27,744 bases of DNA, taken from contig CALEFO010000179.1 in the NCBI GenBank assembly GCA_937877165.1, positions 1-27,744 on the forward strand, in the 5' to 3' direction. The notes beneath the pieces are model-generated. The model had not been told where the DNA came from and searched no databases. It was given only the letters and a program-made list of their open reading frames with translations. The position numbers and the translations under genes were made by a program. Of this stretch, positions 7,904 through 15,959 are shown piece by piece. The stretch is from an uncultured Lachnospiraceae bacterium (lineage in GTDB: Bacteria; Bacillota; Clostridia; Lachnospirales; Lachnospiraceae). The first letter of the stretch is position 1, and each line of letters starts with the position of its first letter.

Positions 7904-7989
7904 GTGCACATCGAGAATTGACGCAGGAAATCCGAGATGAGGTGCTGCAGAAAAAAGAACCAAGGTGCGAGGAGGTATTTCAGTTACTT

Positions 7990-8565
7990 ATGGAAAGAGA
8001 AGAATTCATTGACCTGGTAGAAGCCAATCCGGTCGTTGCGGCGATCAAGGACGATGACGGGCTGGAACGGTCCCTTCATTCGGAGATTGATGTCGTGTTC
8101 GTTCTGTACGGCGATGTCATCAGTATCCGGGATATTGTTCACCGTCTGAAGGAAGGCGGCAAGACCGTTCTGGTGCATGTGGATCTGATCTCCGGTTTGG
8201 CACCGAAGGAGGTTTCCGTGGATTTCATTCAGAAATATACGGAGGCTGACGGGATCATCTCGACCAGACGGAATCTGACGGAGTATGCCAGATCTCTCGG
8301 GATGAATACGGTACTGCGCTATTTCATGATTGACTCTCTGGCCCTGCAGAATATCCGCAGACAGAGCAAGGCGGAGACGCAGCCGGATATCATTGAGATT
8401 CTTCCGGCAATTCTGGTACCGGATTTTATTTCGAGAATCCGGAAAATCTGCAAGGTGCCGCTGATGGCAAGCGGACTGGTGACGAACAAACAGGAAACAC
8501 TGCACGCCCTGAATGCGGGGGCGATTGCAGTATCCACGACGAATCAGGAGATCTGGTTCTCGTAA
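7990..8565 (+). CDS. glpP: Glycerol-3-phosphate-responsive antiterminator GlpP
   Basis: This 191-residue cytoplasmic protein matches the GlpP family in length and landmarks: NPVVAAIKDDDGLERSLHSE, VVFVLYGDVISI, KTVLVHVDLISGL, ADGIISTRRNL, IDSLALQN, IIEILPAILVPDFI, PLMASGLVTNKQE and GAIAVSTTNQEIW. The family is a TIM-barrel-like fold that binds glycerol-3-phosphate and the leader RNA of glp transcripts. ATG 7990 is the only suitable start. AGGAGG at 7970-7975 is 14 bases upstream, a wide gap, so initiation may be weak. The gene heads the glycerol operon and lies behind a terminator that it probably controls, implying autoregulation. The 66 bases to the next gene contain a terminator-like hairpin. 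Confidence 0.93.
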   Translation: MEREEFIDLVEANPVVAAIKDDDGLERSLHSEIDVVFVLYGDVISIRDIVHRLKEGGKTVLVHVDLISGLAPKEVSVDFIQKYTEADGIISTRRNLTEYARSLGMNTVLRYFMIDSLALQNIRRQSKAETQPDIIEILPAILVPDFISRIRKICKVPLMASGLVTNKQETLHALNAGAIAVSTTNQEIWFS

Positions 8566-8569
8566 GGGG

Positions 8570-8590
8570 AAGGTGCCGTGCGGCATTTTT
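8570..8590 (+). terminator. Terminator-like hairpin between glpP and glpA
   Basis: AAGGTGCC (8570-8577) pairs with GGCATTTT (8582-8589) around GTGC, including two G-U pairs, and the run of five T residues is at 8586-8590. It lies only a few bases after the glpP stop. It could attenuate transcription into the dehydrogenase genes and be a second GlpP-responsive site; that is an inference. Confidence 0.5.
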
Positions 8591-8631
8591 CCGGGATGTG
8601 CTTCAAATGAAGATGCAGCAGGAGGTGCGGA

Positions 8632-10077
8632 ATGATTTACGACGTTGTCATTATCGGGGCCGGAGTGTCCGGCTCGGCAATTGCAAGGGAACTCTCGCGC
8701 TATAAGGCGGAGATCTGTGTGCTGGAAAAGGATGAGGATGTCTGCTGTGGGACATCCAAGGCGAACAGTGCCATTGTGCATGCAGGCTACGACTGCAAAC
8801 CCGGAACCATGATGGCACGGATGAATCTTCGGGGAAATGAGATGATGGAGCAGCTCTCCAAGGACCTGGATTTTCCGTTCCGCCGCAACGGGTCCCTTGT
8901 AATCTGTCTTGACAAGAACCGGTTGGATGCACTGCAGAAGCTCTATGAGCAGGGACTTGCGAATGGAGTTCCGGGGCTGAAAATTCTCGGCCGTAAGGAA
9001 GCTCTCGAAATGGAGCCCAACCTCTCGGAGAATACCGTGGCGGCACTGTATGCGCCGAGTGCCGGAATTGTCTGCCCCTTCGGACTGAACATCGCGATGG
9101 CGGAGAATGCGAAGGAGAACGGAGTGGATTTCTTCTTTCACACAAAGGTGGAAGAAATTCATGCGGATGAGGAAGGAATCTGGCACATCCGGACCTGCAA
9201 CGGAGAATACAGGACAAGGAGCGTTGTCAATGCGGCCGGTGTGTATGCGGACCGGATCCACAATATGGTCAGCAGAGAGAAAATTCACATCACGGCAAGG
9301 AGAGGCGATTACCTTCTTCTGGATCATGAGGCTGGGGATCATGTCAGCCATACAATTTTCCCGCAGCCGACCAATCTCGGAAAGGGTGTCCTGGTGGCTC
9401 CGACCATTCACGGGAATCTGATTGTCGGCCCGACCGCAACGGATATCGGGGACAAGGAGAGTACGGCTACCACGCAGGAAGAGCTGGACGAGGTGGTCTC
9501 CAATGCGGGAATGTCTGTGCGTAATCTGCCGCTTCGTAAGGTCATCACATCTTTTGCGGGACTTCGGGCGCACGAGGATCATCATGAATTTATTCTGAAG
9601 GAGATTGCAGACGCACCGGCCTTCTTTGACTGCGCGGGAATCGAATCGCCGGGACTTACCAGCGCTCCAGCGATTGGTGAATATATGGCAGAGATGCTCG
9701 AAGAACGTTTCCGGTGGGAGAAGAAGGCGGATTGGAAGACAACCAGGAAGGGAATTCTGGACCCGAAAAAGCTCTCCCTTGAGGAGCGCAGCCGTCTGAT
9801 CCGGGAAAATCCGGCGTATGGACAGATCATCTGCCGGTGCGAGAGCGTAACGGAAGGTGAGATTCTGGATGCCATCCACAGGCCGCTGGGGGCAAGATCC
9901 CTGGACGGAATCAAGCGCAGGACGAGAGCGGGCATGGGACGCTGCCAGGCGGGCTTCTGCAGTCCGAAGGTGATGGACATCCTTGCAAGAGAGCTGGGAC
10001 TTCCGTTGGAGAAAATTACGAAGAGCGGCGGGAAATCCAATATTGTTCTGGAGAGAACGAAGGAGGTGCGGGAATGA
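8632..10077 (+). CDS. glpA: FAD-dependent glycerol-3-phosphate dehydrogenase (GlpA-like) with C-terminal BFD-type [2Fe-2S] domain
   Basis: This 481-residue protein opens with the FAD-binding motif VVIIGAGVSGSAIARELS and a strand-2 glutamate in ICVLEKDED. It continues with the DAO fold (GTSKANSAIVHAG; RRGDYLLLDHEAG; FAGLRAHEDHHEFI). From about residue 395 a BFD-like domain contains ICRCESVTEGEI and GMGRCQAGFC, four cysteines expected to hold a [2Fe-2S] cluster. It would oxidise glycerol-3-phosphate to dihydroxyacetone phosphate, passing electrons to partner subunits. Some relatives act on 2-hydroxyglutarate (LhgO-like), but glpP and glpK next to it favour glycerol-3-phosphate. GGAGG lies 6 bases before ATG 8632. 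Its stop overlaps the next start as ATGA. Confidence 0.88.
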   Translation: MIYDVVIIGAGVSGSAIARELSRYKAEICVLEKDEDVCCGTSKANSAIVHAGYDCKPGTMMARMNLRGNEMMEQLSKDLDFPFRRNGSLVICLDKNRLDALQKLYEQGLANGVPGLKILGRKEALEMEPNLSENTVAALYAPSAGIVCPFGLNIAMAENAKENGVDFFFHTKVEEIHADEEGIWHIRTCNGEYRTRSVVNAAGVYADRIHNMVSREKIHITARRGDYLLLDHEAGDHVSHTIFPQPTNLGKGVLVAPTIHGNLIVGPTATDIGDKESTATTQEELDEVVSNAGMSVRNLPLRKVITSFAGLRAHEDHHEFILKEIADAPAFFDCAGIESPGLTSAPAIGEYMAEMLEERFRWEKKADWKTTRKGILDPKKLSLEERSRLIRENPAYGQIICRCESVTEGEILDAIHRPLGARSLDGIKRRTRAGMGRCQAGFCSPKVMDILARELGLPLEKITKSGGKSNIVLERTKEVRE

Positions 10078-11348
10078 TGAAGAAGGGAATTGTAATCATT
10101 GGCGGAGGTCCCGCAGGCCTTGCGGCTGCCGCGGCGGCGAGAAAAAAGGGAGTGCAGGATATCCTGATTCTGGAGCGGGACGCAGAGCTCGGCGGAATTC
10201 TGAATCAGTGCATTCACAACGGCTTTGGCCTCCGGAGATTCAAGGAAGAGCTGACGGGGCCTGAGTATGCGGGACGTTTCATTGACGAAATCAAGGCGCT
10301 TGGAATCGAGTATAAACTGGGCACGATGGTCATGGATATCTCGAAGGACCGCGTGGTGACCGCAATGAACCGGGAAGAGGGAATTCTTCAGATTCATGCG
10401 GGAGCCGTCATCCTCGCAATGGGATGCCGGGAGAGACCCAGGGGAGCGCTGAACATTCCGGGGTACCGCCCTGCGGGGATTTTCTCTGCGGGAACGGCAC
10501 AGCGTCTGGTCAATATCGAAGGCTATATGCCTGGGCGAGAGGTTGTTATTCTTGGATCCGGCGACATCGGACTGATTATGGCGAGACGGATGACGCTGGA
10601 GGGCGCGAAGGTCAAGGTGGTCGCGGAGCTGATGCCGTATTCGGGCGGCCTCAAGCGTAACATTGTTCAGTGCCTGGATGATTTCGGCATACCCCTGAAG
10701 CTTTCTCATACTGTAGTGGATATTGAAGGAAAGGAACACATCACGGCGGTCACCATTGCAGAGGTCGGCCCAGACCGGAAGCCGATTCCGGGAACAGAGG
10801 AGCGATATACCTGCGATACCCTTCTTCTTTCGGTTGGACTGATTCCGGAAAATGAGCTTTCCCGTTCTGCGGGTGTTGAAATCAATGCAGTCACGAACGG
10901 CCCCGTTGTCAACGAGAGCATGGAAACCAGCATCCCCGGCGTTTTTGCCTGCGGAAATGTGCTGCATGTGCATGACCTGGTGGATTTCGTCTCGGAGGAG
11001 GCAGAACGCGCGGGACAGAATGCAGCGGAATATGTGCAGGGAGAACTCGGAGAGGAAAGCGGAAGAGTGATTGCCCTGAAGGCACAGGACGGCGTCCGTT
11101 ATACGGTTCCTTCGACGGTGGATCCTTCGAGGATGCCGGATAATTTGACGGTGCGTTTCCGTGTGGGGGCGGTCTACCGGAACGCGGCAGTCTGTGTTTA
11201 TTATGGACAGGACAAGGTAAAAAGCTATCCGAAGCGGATTCTGGCTCCCGGTGAAATGGAGCAGATTATTCTGCAGAAGGCGGAACTGGAAGCGCGGGAG
11301 GATGTAAAGGAAATCACGATCTGCATTGAAGAAGAGGGGGCGAAGTAA
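10074..11348 (+). CDS. FAD/NAD(P)-binding oxidoreductase of the anaerobic glycerol-3-phosphate module
   Basis: This 424-residue protein has two Rossmann motifs: an FAD site IVIIGGGPAGLAAAAAARKKG at the N-terminus and an NAD(P) site VVILGSGDIGLIMARRM near residue 160. ILAMGCRERPRGALNIPG and FACGNVLHVHDLVDFVSEEA (ATG-type motif and C-terminal FAD contact) also fit the pyridine nucleotide-disulfide oxidoreductase fold. No redox-active CxxxxC pair is visible, so it is not a disulfide reductase. The start overlaps the upstream stop (ATGA) and AGGAGG precedes it at a normal distance, indicating translational coupling. In clostridial glp operons this protein accompanies the GlpA-like dehydrogenase and probably moves electrons between it and NAD(H) or another carrier; that role is inferred from context. 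Confidence 0.85.
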   Translation: MMKKGIVIIGGGPAGLAAAAAARKKGVQDILILERDAELGGILNQCIHNGFGLRRFKEELTGPEYAGRFIDEIKALGIEYKLGTMVMDISKDRVVTAMNREEGILQIHAGAVILAMGCRERPRGALNIPGYRPAGIFSAGTAQRLVNIEGYMPGREVVILGSGDIGLIMARRMTLEGAKVKVVAELMPYSGGLKRNIVQCLDDFGIPLKLSHTVVDIEGKEHITAVTIAEVGPDRKPIPGTEERYTCDTLLLSVGLIPENELSRSAGVEINAVTNGPVVNESMETSIPGVFACGNVLHVHDLVDFVSEEAERAGQNAAEYVQGELGEESGRVIALKAQDGVRYTVPSTVDPSRMPDNLTVRFRVGAVYRNAAVCVYYGQDKVKSYPKRILAPGEMEQIILQKAELEAREDVKEITICIEEEGAK

Positions 11349-11349
11349 G

Positions 11350-11718
11350 GTGGAAGAGAGATTTTTAACCTGCATCGGATGCCCGATGGGATGCCAGCTG
11401 ACGGTCACGATGGAGGGCACAGAGGTTCTTTCGGTTTTGGGCAATACCTGCCCACGCGGTGATATCTATGCCCGCAAGGAGGTGACAAATCCGACCAGAA
11501 TCGTGACTTCAACGATTGCGATTACCGGCGGCGATAAGGAGCGGATTTCCTGTAAAACCGCATCGGATATTCCGAAGAATAAGATTTTCGATGTCATGAA
11601 GGAGATCAATCATGCGGTGGTAAGAGCACCAAAGAAGCGCGGTGATATCCTGATCGAAAATGTGGCAGGAACCGGGGTCAATGTCATTGCGACCAGAGAT
11701 ATCGCTGTAAAAAGCTGA
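11350..11718 (+). CDS. DUF1667 protein with four-cysteine Fe-S-type motif
   Basis: This 122-residue protein starts at GTG 11350, one base after the preceding stop, with GAGGGGG nine bases upstream. It has LTCIGCPMGCQL near the N-terminus and a fourth cysteine in GNTCPRGDIYA: C8-x2-C11-x3-C15-x18-C34. That spacing recalls the N-terminal [4Fe-4S] motif of molybdopterin oxidoreductases, so a cluster is plausible. A second part (PKNKIFDVMKEINHAVVRAP) follows. DUF1667 proteins regularly follow the two FAD proteins of this type of glp operon. It may be the electron-transfer subunit, functionally comparable to GlpC, although unrelated in sequence; this is inference. No membrane segment is seen. Confidence 0.87.
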   Translation: MEERFLTCIGCPMGCQLTVTMEGTEVLSVLGNTCPRGDIYARKEVTNPTRIVTSTIAITGGDKERISCKTASDIPKNKIFDVMKEINHAVVRAPKKRGDILIENVAGTGVNVIATRDIAVKS

Positions 11719-11805
11719 CAAGGTGTGGACTTCATCAGCAGGCGAATGAGAAGCTCTGCAGGAGGCGCACATTCAAAAGGCTTTGCGGAAACGGTCTGTG
11801 GGGAA

Positions 11806-11839
11806 GGCGGAATCTGTCGTACAATGTAATTGTTTCGCC
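11806..11839 (+). promoter_or_regulatory. Hairpin with internal TACAAT in the gap before glpK
   Basis: GGCGGAA (11806-11812) pairs with TTTCGCC (11833-11839), and ACAAT-GTA-ATTGT forms an inner palindrome. TACAAT at 11820-11825 could be a -10 box, but no good -35 lies at 16-18 bases. The 181-base gap between the DUF1667 gene and glpK has no terminator with a T-run, so glpK can be read from the upstream genes; an internal promoter is only possible. Confidence 0.3.
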
Positions 11840-11899
11840 TGGATCCGGAAAAGGAAGTAAGCGGATCGGACGCAGTGAACGAAAAACGGGGGAATGGGG

Positions 11900-13399
11900 A
11901 TGGCAAAGTATATCATGGCGCTGGATGCCGGGACGACCAGCAATCGGTGTCTTTTGTTCGACAAGGAGGGGAATATCTGCAGTCTGGCGCAGAAGGAATT
12001 TCCCCAGTATTTTCCGCATCCGGGCTGGGTGGAGCACGATGCGAATGAGATCTGGCAGAGTCAGCTTTCGGTGGCACGCGAGGCCATACAGAAAATTGGC
12101 GCGTCGTACCGGGATATTGCAGCAATCGGGATTGCCAATCAGCGGGAGACAACGATTGTGTGGGACCGGAAAACGGGCCAGCCGATCGGCCCTGCCATTG
12201 TGTGGCAGTGCAGGCGCACCGCGGATTATGCGGAGCAGCTGAAGAACTGTCCTGGAATGGTGGATTGTTTTCGGAAGAAAACGGGGCTGATTATTGACCC
12301 TTATTTTTCTGGAACGAAGATCCGCTGGATTCTGGAGAATACGCCGGGAGCCAGAGAGCGTGCAGAAAAGGGAAAACTGTGTTTTGGAACCGTGGACAGC
12401 TGGCTGATTCACAAGCTGACCAAGGGAAAGGTTCATGTCACGGATTATTCCAATGCTTCCCGCACGATGATTTTTAATATCAATACGCTGCAGTGGGACG
12501 AGGAGCTGTGCGGTATTCTGGGAATTCCGATGAACATGCTGCCGGAGGTGAAGCCGTCCAGCTGTGTGTACGGGGAGACGGATCCGGAGTTCTTCGGCGG
12601 CCCGATTCCGATTGCGGGAGCGGCGGGAGATCAGCAGGCAGCGCTGTTCGGGCAGACCTGCTTTGCACCAGGGGAAGCGAAGAATACCTACGGAACCGGC
12701 TGCTTTATGCTGATGAATGTTGGAGAAAAGCCGGTTTTCTCGGAAAATGGTCTTTTGAGTACGATTGCCTGGGGACTGAACGGGAAGGTTACCTACGCGC
12801 TGGAGGGGTCTGTCTATGTTGCGGGAGCGGCGATCCAGTGGCTGCGGGATGAGGTAAAGATTCTGGATGATTCGGCGGAGTCGGAGTACTTTGCAACACG
12901 AGTTTCTGACACCAACGGGTGCTATGTGGTCCCGGCGTTTACCGGCCTTGGGGCACCGTATTGGGATCCGTATGCAAGAGGAGCTATTCTGGGACTGACA
13001 AGAGGCGTCAATAAGTTCCATATTGTCCGCGCGACGTTGGAATCGCTTGCATTTCAGACTAGTGACGTGCTGCAGGTTATGGAACAGGATTCCGGCATTC
13101 ACATGTCCTCATTAAAAGTGGATGGCGGCGCGAGCCGGAACAATTTCCTGATGCAGTTTCAGGCAGACATGATCGGTACGCCGGTGCGGCGGCCTGCGTG
13201 TGTGGAAACCACGGCGATGGGAGCTTCGTGCCTTGCCGGACTTGCCGTCGGCTTCTGGCAGAACCCAGAGGAGCTGGTCCGCAATCAGGAAATGGACCGG
13301 GAGTTCGTCCCTGTGATGGAAGAGAAGGTGCGGGAAGAACATCTTCGCGGATGGAAGCAGGCAGTCGGCGCCATTCGCGGCTGGGCAGGCGGAAGATGA
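11900..13399 (+). CDS. glpK: Glycerol kinase
   Basis: This 499-residue FGGY-family kinase phosphorylates glycerol to sn-glycerol-3-phosphate with ATP. Landmarks in order are YIMALDAGTTSNRCLLFD (phosphate loop), PGWVEHDANEIW (glycerol-site region), IGIANQRETTIVWD, YFSGTKIRWIL, SRTMIFNI, IPIAGAAGDQQAALFGQ (conserved Asp-Gln-Gln), YGTGCFMLMN and LKVDGGASRNNFLMQFQ. ATG 11900 fits the family N-terminus (MAKYIMALDAG) and is served by GGGGGAA at 11888-11894; ATG 11894 is inside that site. In enterococcal and bacillar GlpK a histidine within a YHFYG-type segment is phosphorylated by HPr. The matching segment here reads TDPEFFGG and lacks it. No GlpF facilitator gene is in the window. Confidence 0.96.
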   Translation: MAKYIMALDAGTTSNRCLLFDKEGNICSLAQKEFPQYFPHPGWVEHDANEIWQSQLSVAREAIQKIGASYRDIAAIGIANQRETTIVWDRKTGQPIGPAIVWQCRRTADYAEQLKNCPGMVDCFRKKTGLIIDPYFSGTKIRWILENTPGARERAEKGKLCFGTVDSWLIHKLTKGKVHVTDYSNASRTMIFNINTLQWDEELCGILGIPMNMLPEVKPSSCVYGETDPEFFGGPIPIAGAAGDQQAALFGQTCFAPGEAKNTYGTGCFMLMNVGEKPVFSENGLLSTIAWGLNGKVTYALEGSVYVAGAAIQWLRDEVKILDDSAESEYFATRVSDTNGCYVVPAFTGLGAPYWDPYARGAILGLTRGVNKFHIVRATLESLAFQTSDVLQVMEQDSGIHMSSLKVDGGASRNNFLMQFQADMIGTPVRRPACVETTAMGASCLAGLAVGFWQNPEELVRNQEMDREFVPVMEEKVREEHLRGWKQAVGAIRGWAGGR

Positions 13400-13403
13400 T
13401 AGG

Positions 13404-13442
13404 AAAGACCGGGGACCACAACGTTCCCGGCCTTTTGTTTTT
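13404..13442 (+). terminator. Terminator of the glp operon
   Basis: AAAG-A-CCGGGGA (13404-13415) pairs with TTCCCGG-C-CTTTT (from 13424), with one mismatch and one G-U pair, followed by the run TTTTGTTTTT (13433-13442). It begins five bases after the glpK stop, closing the operon. The rest of the 343-base gap to the next gene holds a promoter, a shared 42-base element and two leader hairpins. Confidence 0.8.
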
Positions 13443-13514
13443 GAATATGAAGTGAAACAGAAAAGAGTCGGCAGGAAACTGGTTTCGACGAAAGGAGGAC
13501 GAGAAAAAGAACAT

Positions 13515-13544
13515 TTGGCATGGAATCTGCACGAAAAATATAAT
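13515..13544 (+). promoter_or_regulatory. Candidate promoter of the alpha-galactosidase gene
   Basis: TTGGCA (13515-13520), an 18-base spacer and a perfect TATAAT (13539-13544). Transcription would begin near 13551, leaving a leader of about 190 bases. The -10 box lies inside the 42-base element shared with the region upstream of the sugar-binding protein gene. Confidence 0.6.
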
Positions 13545-13570
13545 AATCTGATTGGTATATTGATATCTAT
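13529..13570 (+). repeat. Shared 42-base regulatory element, copy A (upstream of alpha-galactosidase)
   Basis: Bases 13529-13570 match 17083-17124 at 35 of 42 positions by hand alignment without gaps. The best conserved blocks are GCACGAAA, ATATAATAATCTGA and TATATTGAT. Both copies lie about 200 bases upstream of genes of the alpha-galactoside locus, so this is a strong candidate for the binding site of the AraC-type regulator encoded at 16179, or for a shared promoter. Confidence 0.75.
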
Positions 13571-13618
13571 CCGCGGGAGAATCCCATAGGATAGCGATAA
13601 TCGGAGATTGTTTCTCCG
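13567..13618 (+). promoter_or_regulatory. Two consecutive hairpins in the alpha-galactosidase leader
   Basis: First hairpin: CTATCC (13567-13572) with GGATAG (13589-13594), enclosing GGGA-GAA-TCCC. Second: CGGAGA (13602-13607) with TCTCCG (13613-13618). No T-run follows either, so they are not terminators. They may stabilise the message or control access to it. Confidence 0.45.
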
Positions 13619-13742
13619 GCATGGATGCTTCCGATGTGGCTGCATGGGGAAATCAGCCTGTGATTTCCGACGCGGTAACGATGCAGGCACCCGGGGGAGA
13701 ACATTTGCAGGAAAATTTATTCAGGGGAAATGGGGGAACATT

Positions 13743-15947
13743 ATGTCTGTACAGTTCGAGGAACGTAGGAAGATCTTCAAGCTTGATACCGCACATACCA
13801 CCTACATGATGGGAATCACGAACGAAGGGTATCTCGGTCATCTGTACTACGGGGACCGCGTGAAGCATTTCTGTGGAGATGAGGCACTGCGCCTTGCGGA
13901 ATATCCGGGGCCTGCAGCCAGGGAAAGAGAGAAACAGGCGTTTCTGTCGGTATTTCCGTTTGAATATCCGACGGGCGGTGTCGGAGATTACCGGGAGAGC
14001 TGCCTGAATGTTCGGAATGCGAAGGGACAGAATGGCTGTGAGCTGTGGTTCGATTCATATGAGATTATGGAGGGAAAGCCCGGACTGGAGGGACTCCCGG
14101 CTTCATTCGGCAATGAGAAGGAAGTGACGACACTGAAGGTTGTCATGAAGGATCCGGTATTGAAGCTGAGGGTTGAGCTCTTCTATTCGGCTTTCGAGAC
14201 GGAAGATGTGATCACCAGGAATGTGATTCTCCGGAATGAAGGAAACGAGCCGCTGACAGTGGACCGCGTGTTGAGTGCTGCCCTTGATATGGACGATCAG
14301 AGCCTTGAAATGCTTACCTTAAACGGCGCATGGGCAAGAGAACGTCACATCCAAAGACGCAGAATCGGGTATGGAAAGCAGAGCGTCGGCTCCATCCGCG
14401 GTGTATCCAGCCCGCAGGAGCATCCGTTCCTTGCACTGCTGAGTCCGTCGGCAGACCAGAAGCATGGCGATGTCTATGCGATGAATTTTGTATATTCCGG
14501 AAACTTTCTTGCAGAGACGCATAAGGAGCATATGGGGAATGTCCGAATGGTAATGGGCATTCATCCGGAAGGCTTTTCCTGGGCGCTGGAGCCGGGAGCA
14601 GCGTTTACGGCTCCGGAGGTTGTGATGACCTTTTCGTCGGAAGGCCTTGGAAAAATGACACGCAGCTACCACGATTTCTTTCGGAAGCACCTGATCCGAA
14701 GCCCCTATAAGGATCTGGATCGCCCGATTCTGATCAACAATTGGGAGGCCACCTATTTTAATTTCGATGCGGATAAGCTTCTTGGCATTGCGAAGGATGC
14801 GGCGGCCTGCGGAATTGAAATGTTCGTTATGGACGACGGATGGTTCGGCAGAAGAGATAGCGACAACTGCGCGCTCGGCGACTGGGTGGTGAACGAGGAG
14901 AAGCTTTCCGGTGGCCTGAAGAAGCTCGTCGATGGCGTGAAGGCACTGGGAATGAAATTCGGCATCTGGTTTGAGCCGGAGATGATTTCTGAGGATTCGG
15001 ATCTGTACCGCGCGCATCCGGACTATGCAATTCAGATTCCGGGACGCCGCCCGACGCTGGCGAGAAATCAGCTGGTTCTGGACTTTTCCAGAAAAGAGGT
15101 TCGGGACACCGTATATGAGATGGTTTACCGCGTTTTAAAGAGTGCGGATATCGACTATGTGAAGTGGGATATGAACCGGTATCTGGCCGATCTGGGGAGT
15201 CTTTCCCTGGATGCGGAGCATCACGGAGAGCTGTTTCACCGCTATGTTCTGGGGCTGTACGAGATGCAGCAGCGGCTTCTGGATGATTTTCCGGAGCTTC
15301 TCCTGGAGAACTGCTCCTCCGGCGGTGCAAGTTTTGATGCCGGTATGCTGTATTACAGCCCGCAGATCTGGACCTCTGATGACACGGATGCGATTGAGAG
15401 ACTCCGGATTCAGGAAGGGACCGAGCTGGTATATCCGATGTCTACGATGGGCGCGCACGTCAGCAAGTGCCCGAATGAACAGGTGGGGCGCAATACGCCG
15501 TTTGAGACGAGAGCCAATGTGGCGCTGGCAGGAACCTTTGGCTATGAGCTGAATATTGCAGAGCTCCCGGAAGAGGACCGAAAGAAGATTCCAGGGCAGG
15601 TGGCAAGATATCACAGGTTCCATTCGCTGATCGCAAACGGCAATTATTACCGGATTCACTCCTGGTGTGAGGAAGAGCCCTGGGACTGCTGGGAGAATGC
15701 GGAGAAGGACGGCTCCCGCGCACTTCTTACCTATGTACAGGTACTGGGAAGACCGTACACGTTGAGCAGGAATGTGAAGCTGGAAGGGCTGGACGCAGAG
15801 GCGGAGTACACGGTCTCGAAGATTCAGGACGGGGAAGAGACACCGGTGGAGGGCACCTTCTATGGAGATGTCCTGATGAAATCCGGTCTCTGGATGCCGG
15901 CACTCGGCGATTACCAGAGCTGCCTGTTTGTGATTGAGAGAAAATAA
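13743..15947 (+). CDS. aga: Alpha-galactosidase, glycoside hydrolase family 36
   Basis: This 734-residue cytoplasmic enzyme (no signal peptide) should cleave terminal alpha-1,6-galactose from raffinose, melibiose or stachyose. The N-terminal beta-sandwich is about residues 20-290. The TIM barrel follows: INNWEATYFNFD, FVMDDGWFGRRD, FGIWFEPEMI, then the nucleophile in DYVKWDMNRYL (D476) and the acid/base in WTSDDTDAIERLRIQ (D546); the 70-residue separation matches family members. CSSGGASFD and MGAHVSKCPNEQ are further GH36 hallmarks. ATG 13743 is chosen because GGGGGAA precedes it and the family begins here; an in-frame start at 13608 adds a low-complexity leader. It is in the same orientation as the regulator and transporter genes. 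Confidence 0.95.
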   Translation: MSVQFEERRKIFKLDTAHTTYMMGITNEGYLGHLYYGDRVKHFCGDEALRLAEYPGPAAREREKQAFLSVFPFEYPTGGVGDYRESCLNVRNAKGQNGCELWFDSYEIMEGKPGLEGLPASFGNEKEVTTLKVVMKDPVLKLRVELFYSAFETEDVITRNVILRNEGNEPLTVDRVLSAALDMDDQSLEMLTLNGAWARERHIQRRRIGYGKQSVGSIRGVSSPQEHPFLALLSPSADQKHGDVYAMNFVYSGNFLAETHKEHMGNVRMVMGIHPEGFSWALEPGAAFTAPEVVMTFSSEGLGKMTRSYHDFFRKHLIRSPYKDLDRPILINNWEATYFNFDADKLLGIAKDAAACGIEMFVMDDGWFGRRDSDNCALGDWVVNEEKLSGGLKKLVDGVKALGMKFGIWFEPEMISEDSDLYRAHPDYAIQIPGRRPTLARNQLVLDFSRKEVRDTVYEMVYRVLKSADIDYVKWDMNRYLADLGSLSLDAEHHGELFHRYVLGLYEMQQRLLDDFPELLLENCSSGGASFDAGMLYYSPQIWTSDDTDAIERLRIQEGTELVYPMSTMGAHVSKCPNEQVGRNTPFETRANVALAGTFGYELNIAELPEEDRKKIPGQVARYHRFHSLIANGNYYRIHSWCEEEPWDCWENAEKDGSRALLTYVQVLGRPYTLSRNVKLEGLDAEAEYTVSKIQDGEETPVEGTFYGDVLMKSGLWMPALGDYQSCLFVIERK

Positions 15948-15959
15948 AGGAGCGAACAA

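Noticed and set aside
7984..9879. A 631-codon open frame on the minus strand opposite glpP and glpA
   Set aside because: The plus strand there encodes two well-recognised families with proper starts; the antisense frame shows no domain, has odd Arg/His/Pro/Ser-rich composition and no ribosome binding site. It is a shadow of codon bias.
9582..11444. A 620-codon minus-strand open frame opposite the glycerol-3-phosphate oxidoreductases
   Set aside because: Same reasoning: a mirror of strongly biased plus-strand codons with no recognisable protein features.
11735..13102. A 455-codon minus-strand open frame opposite glpK
   Set aside because: It lies fully over glycerol kinase, which has all family motifs; no supporting start signal or domain.
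13608..13742. N-terminal extension of alpha-galactosidase from ATG 13608
   Set aside because: The added residues match no GH36 N-terminus or signal peptide, and the stretch is better read as a structured leader with a good ribosome binding site before ATG 13743.
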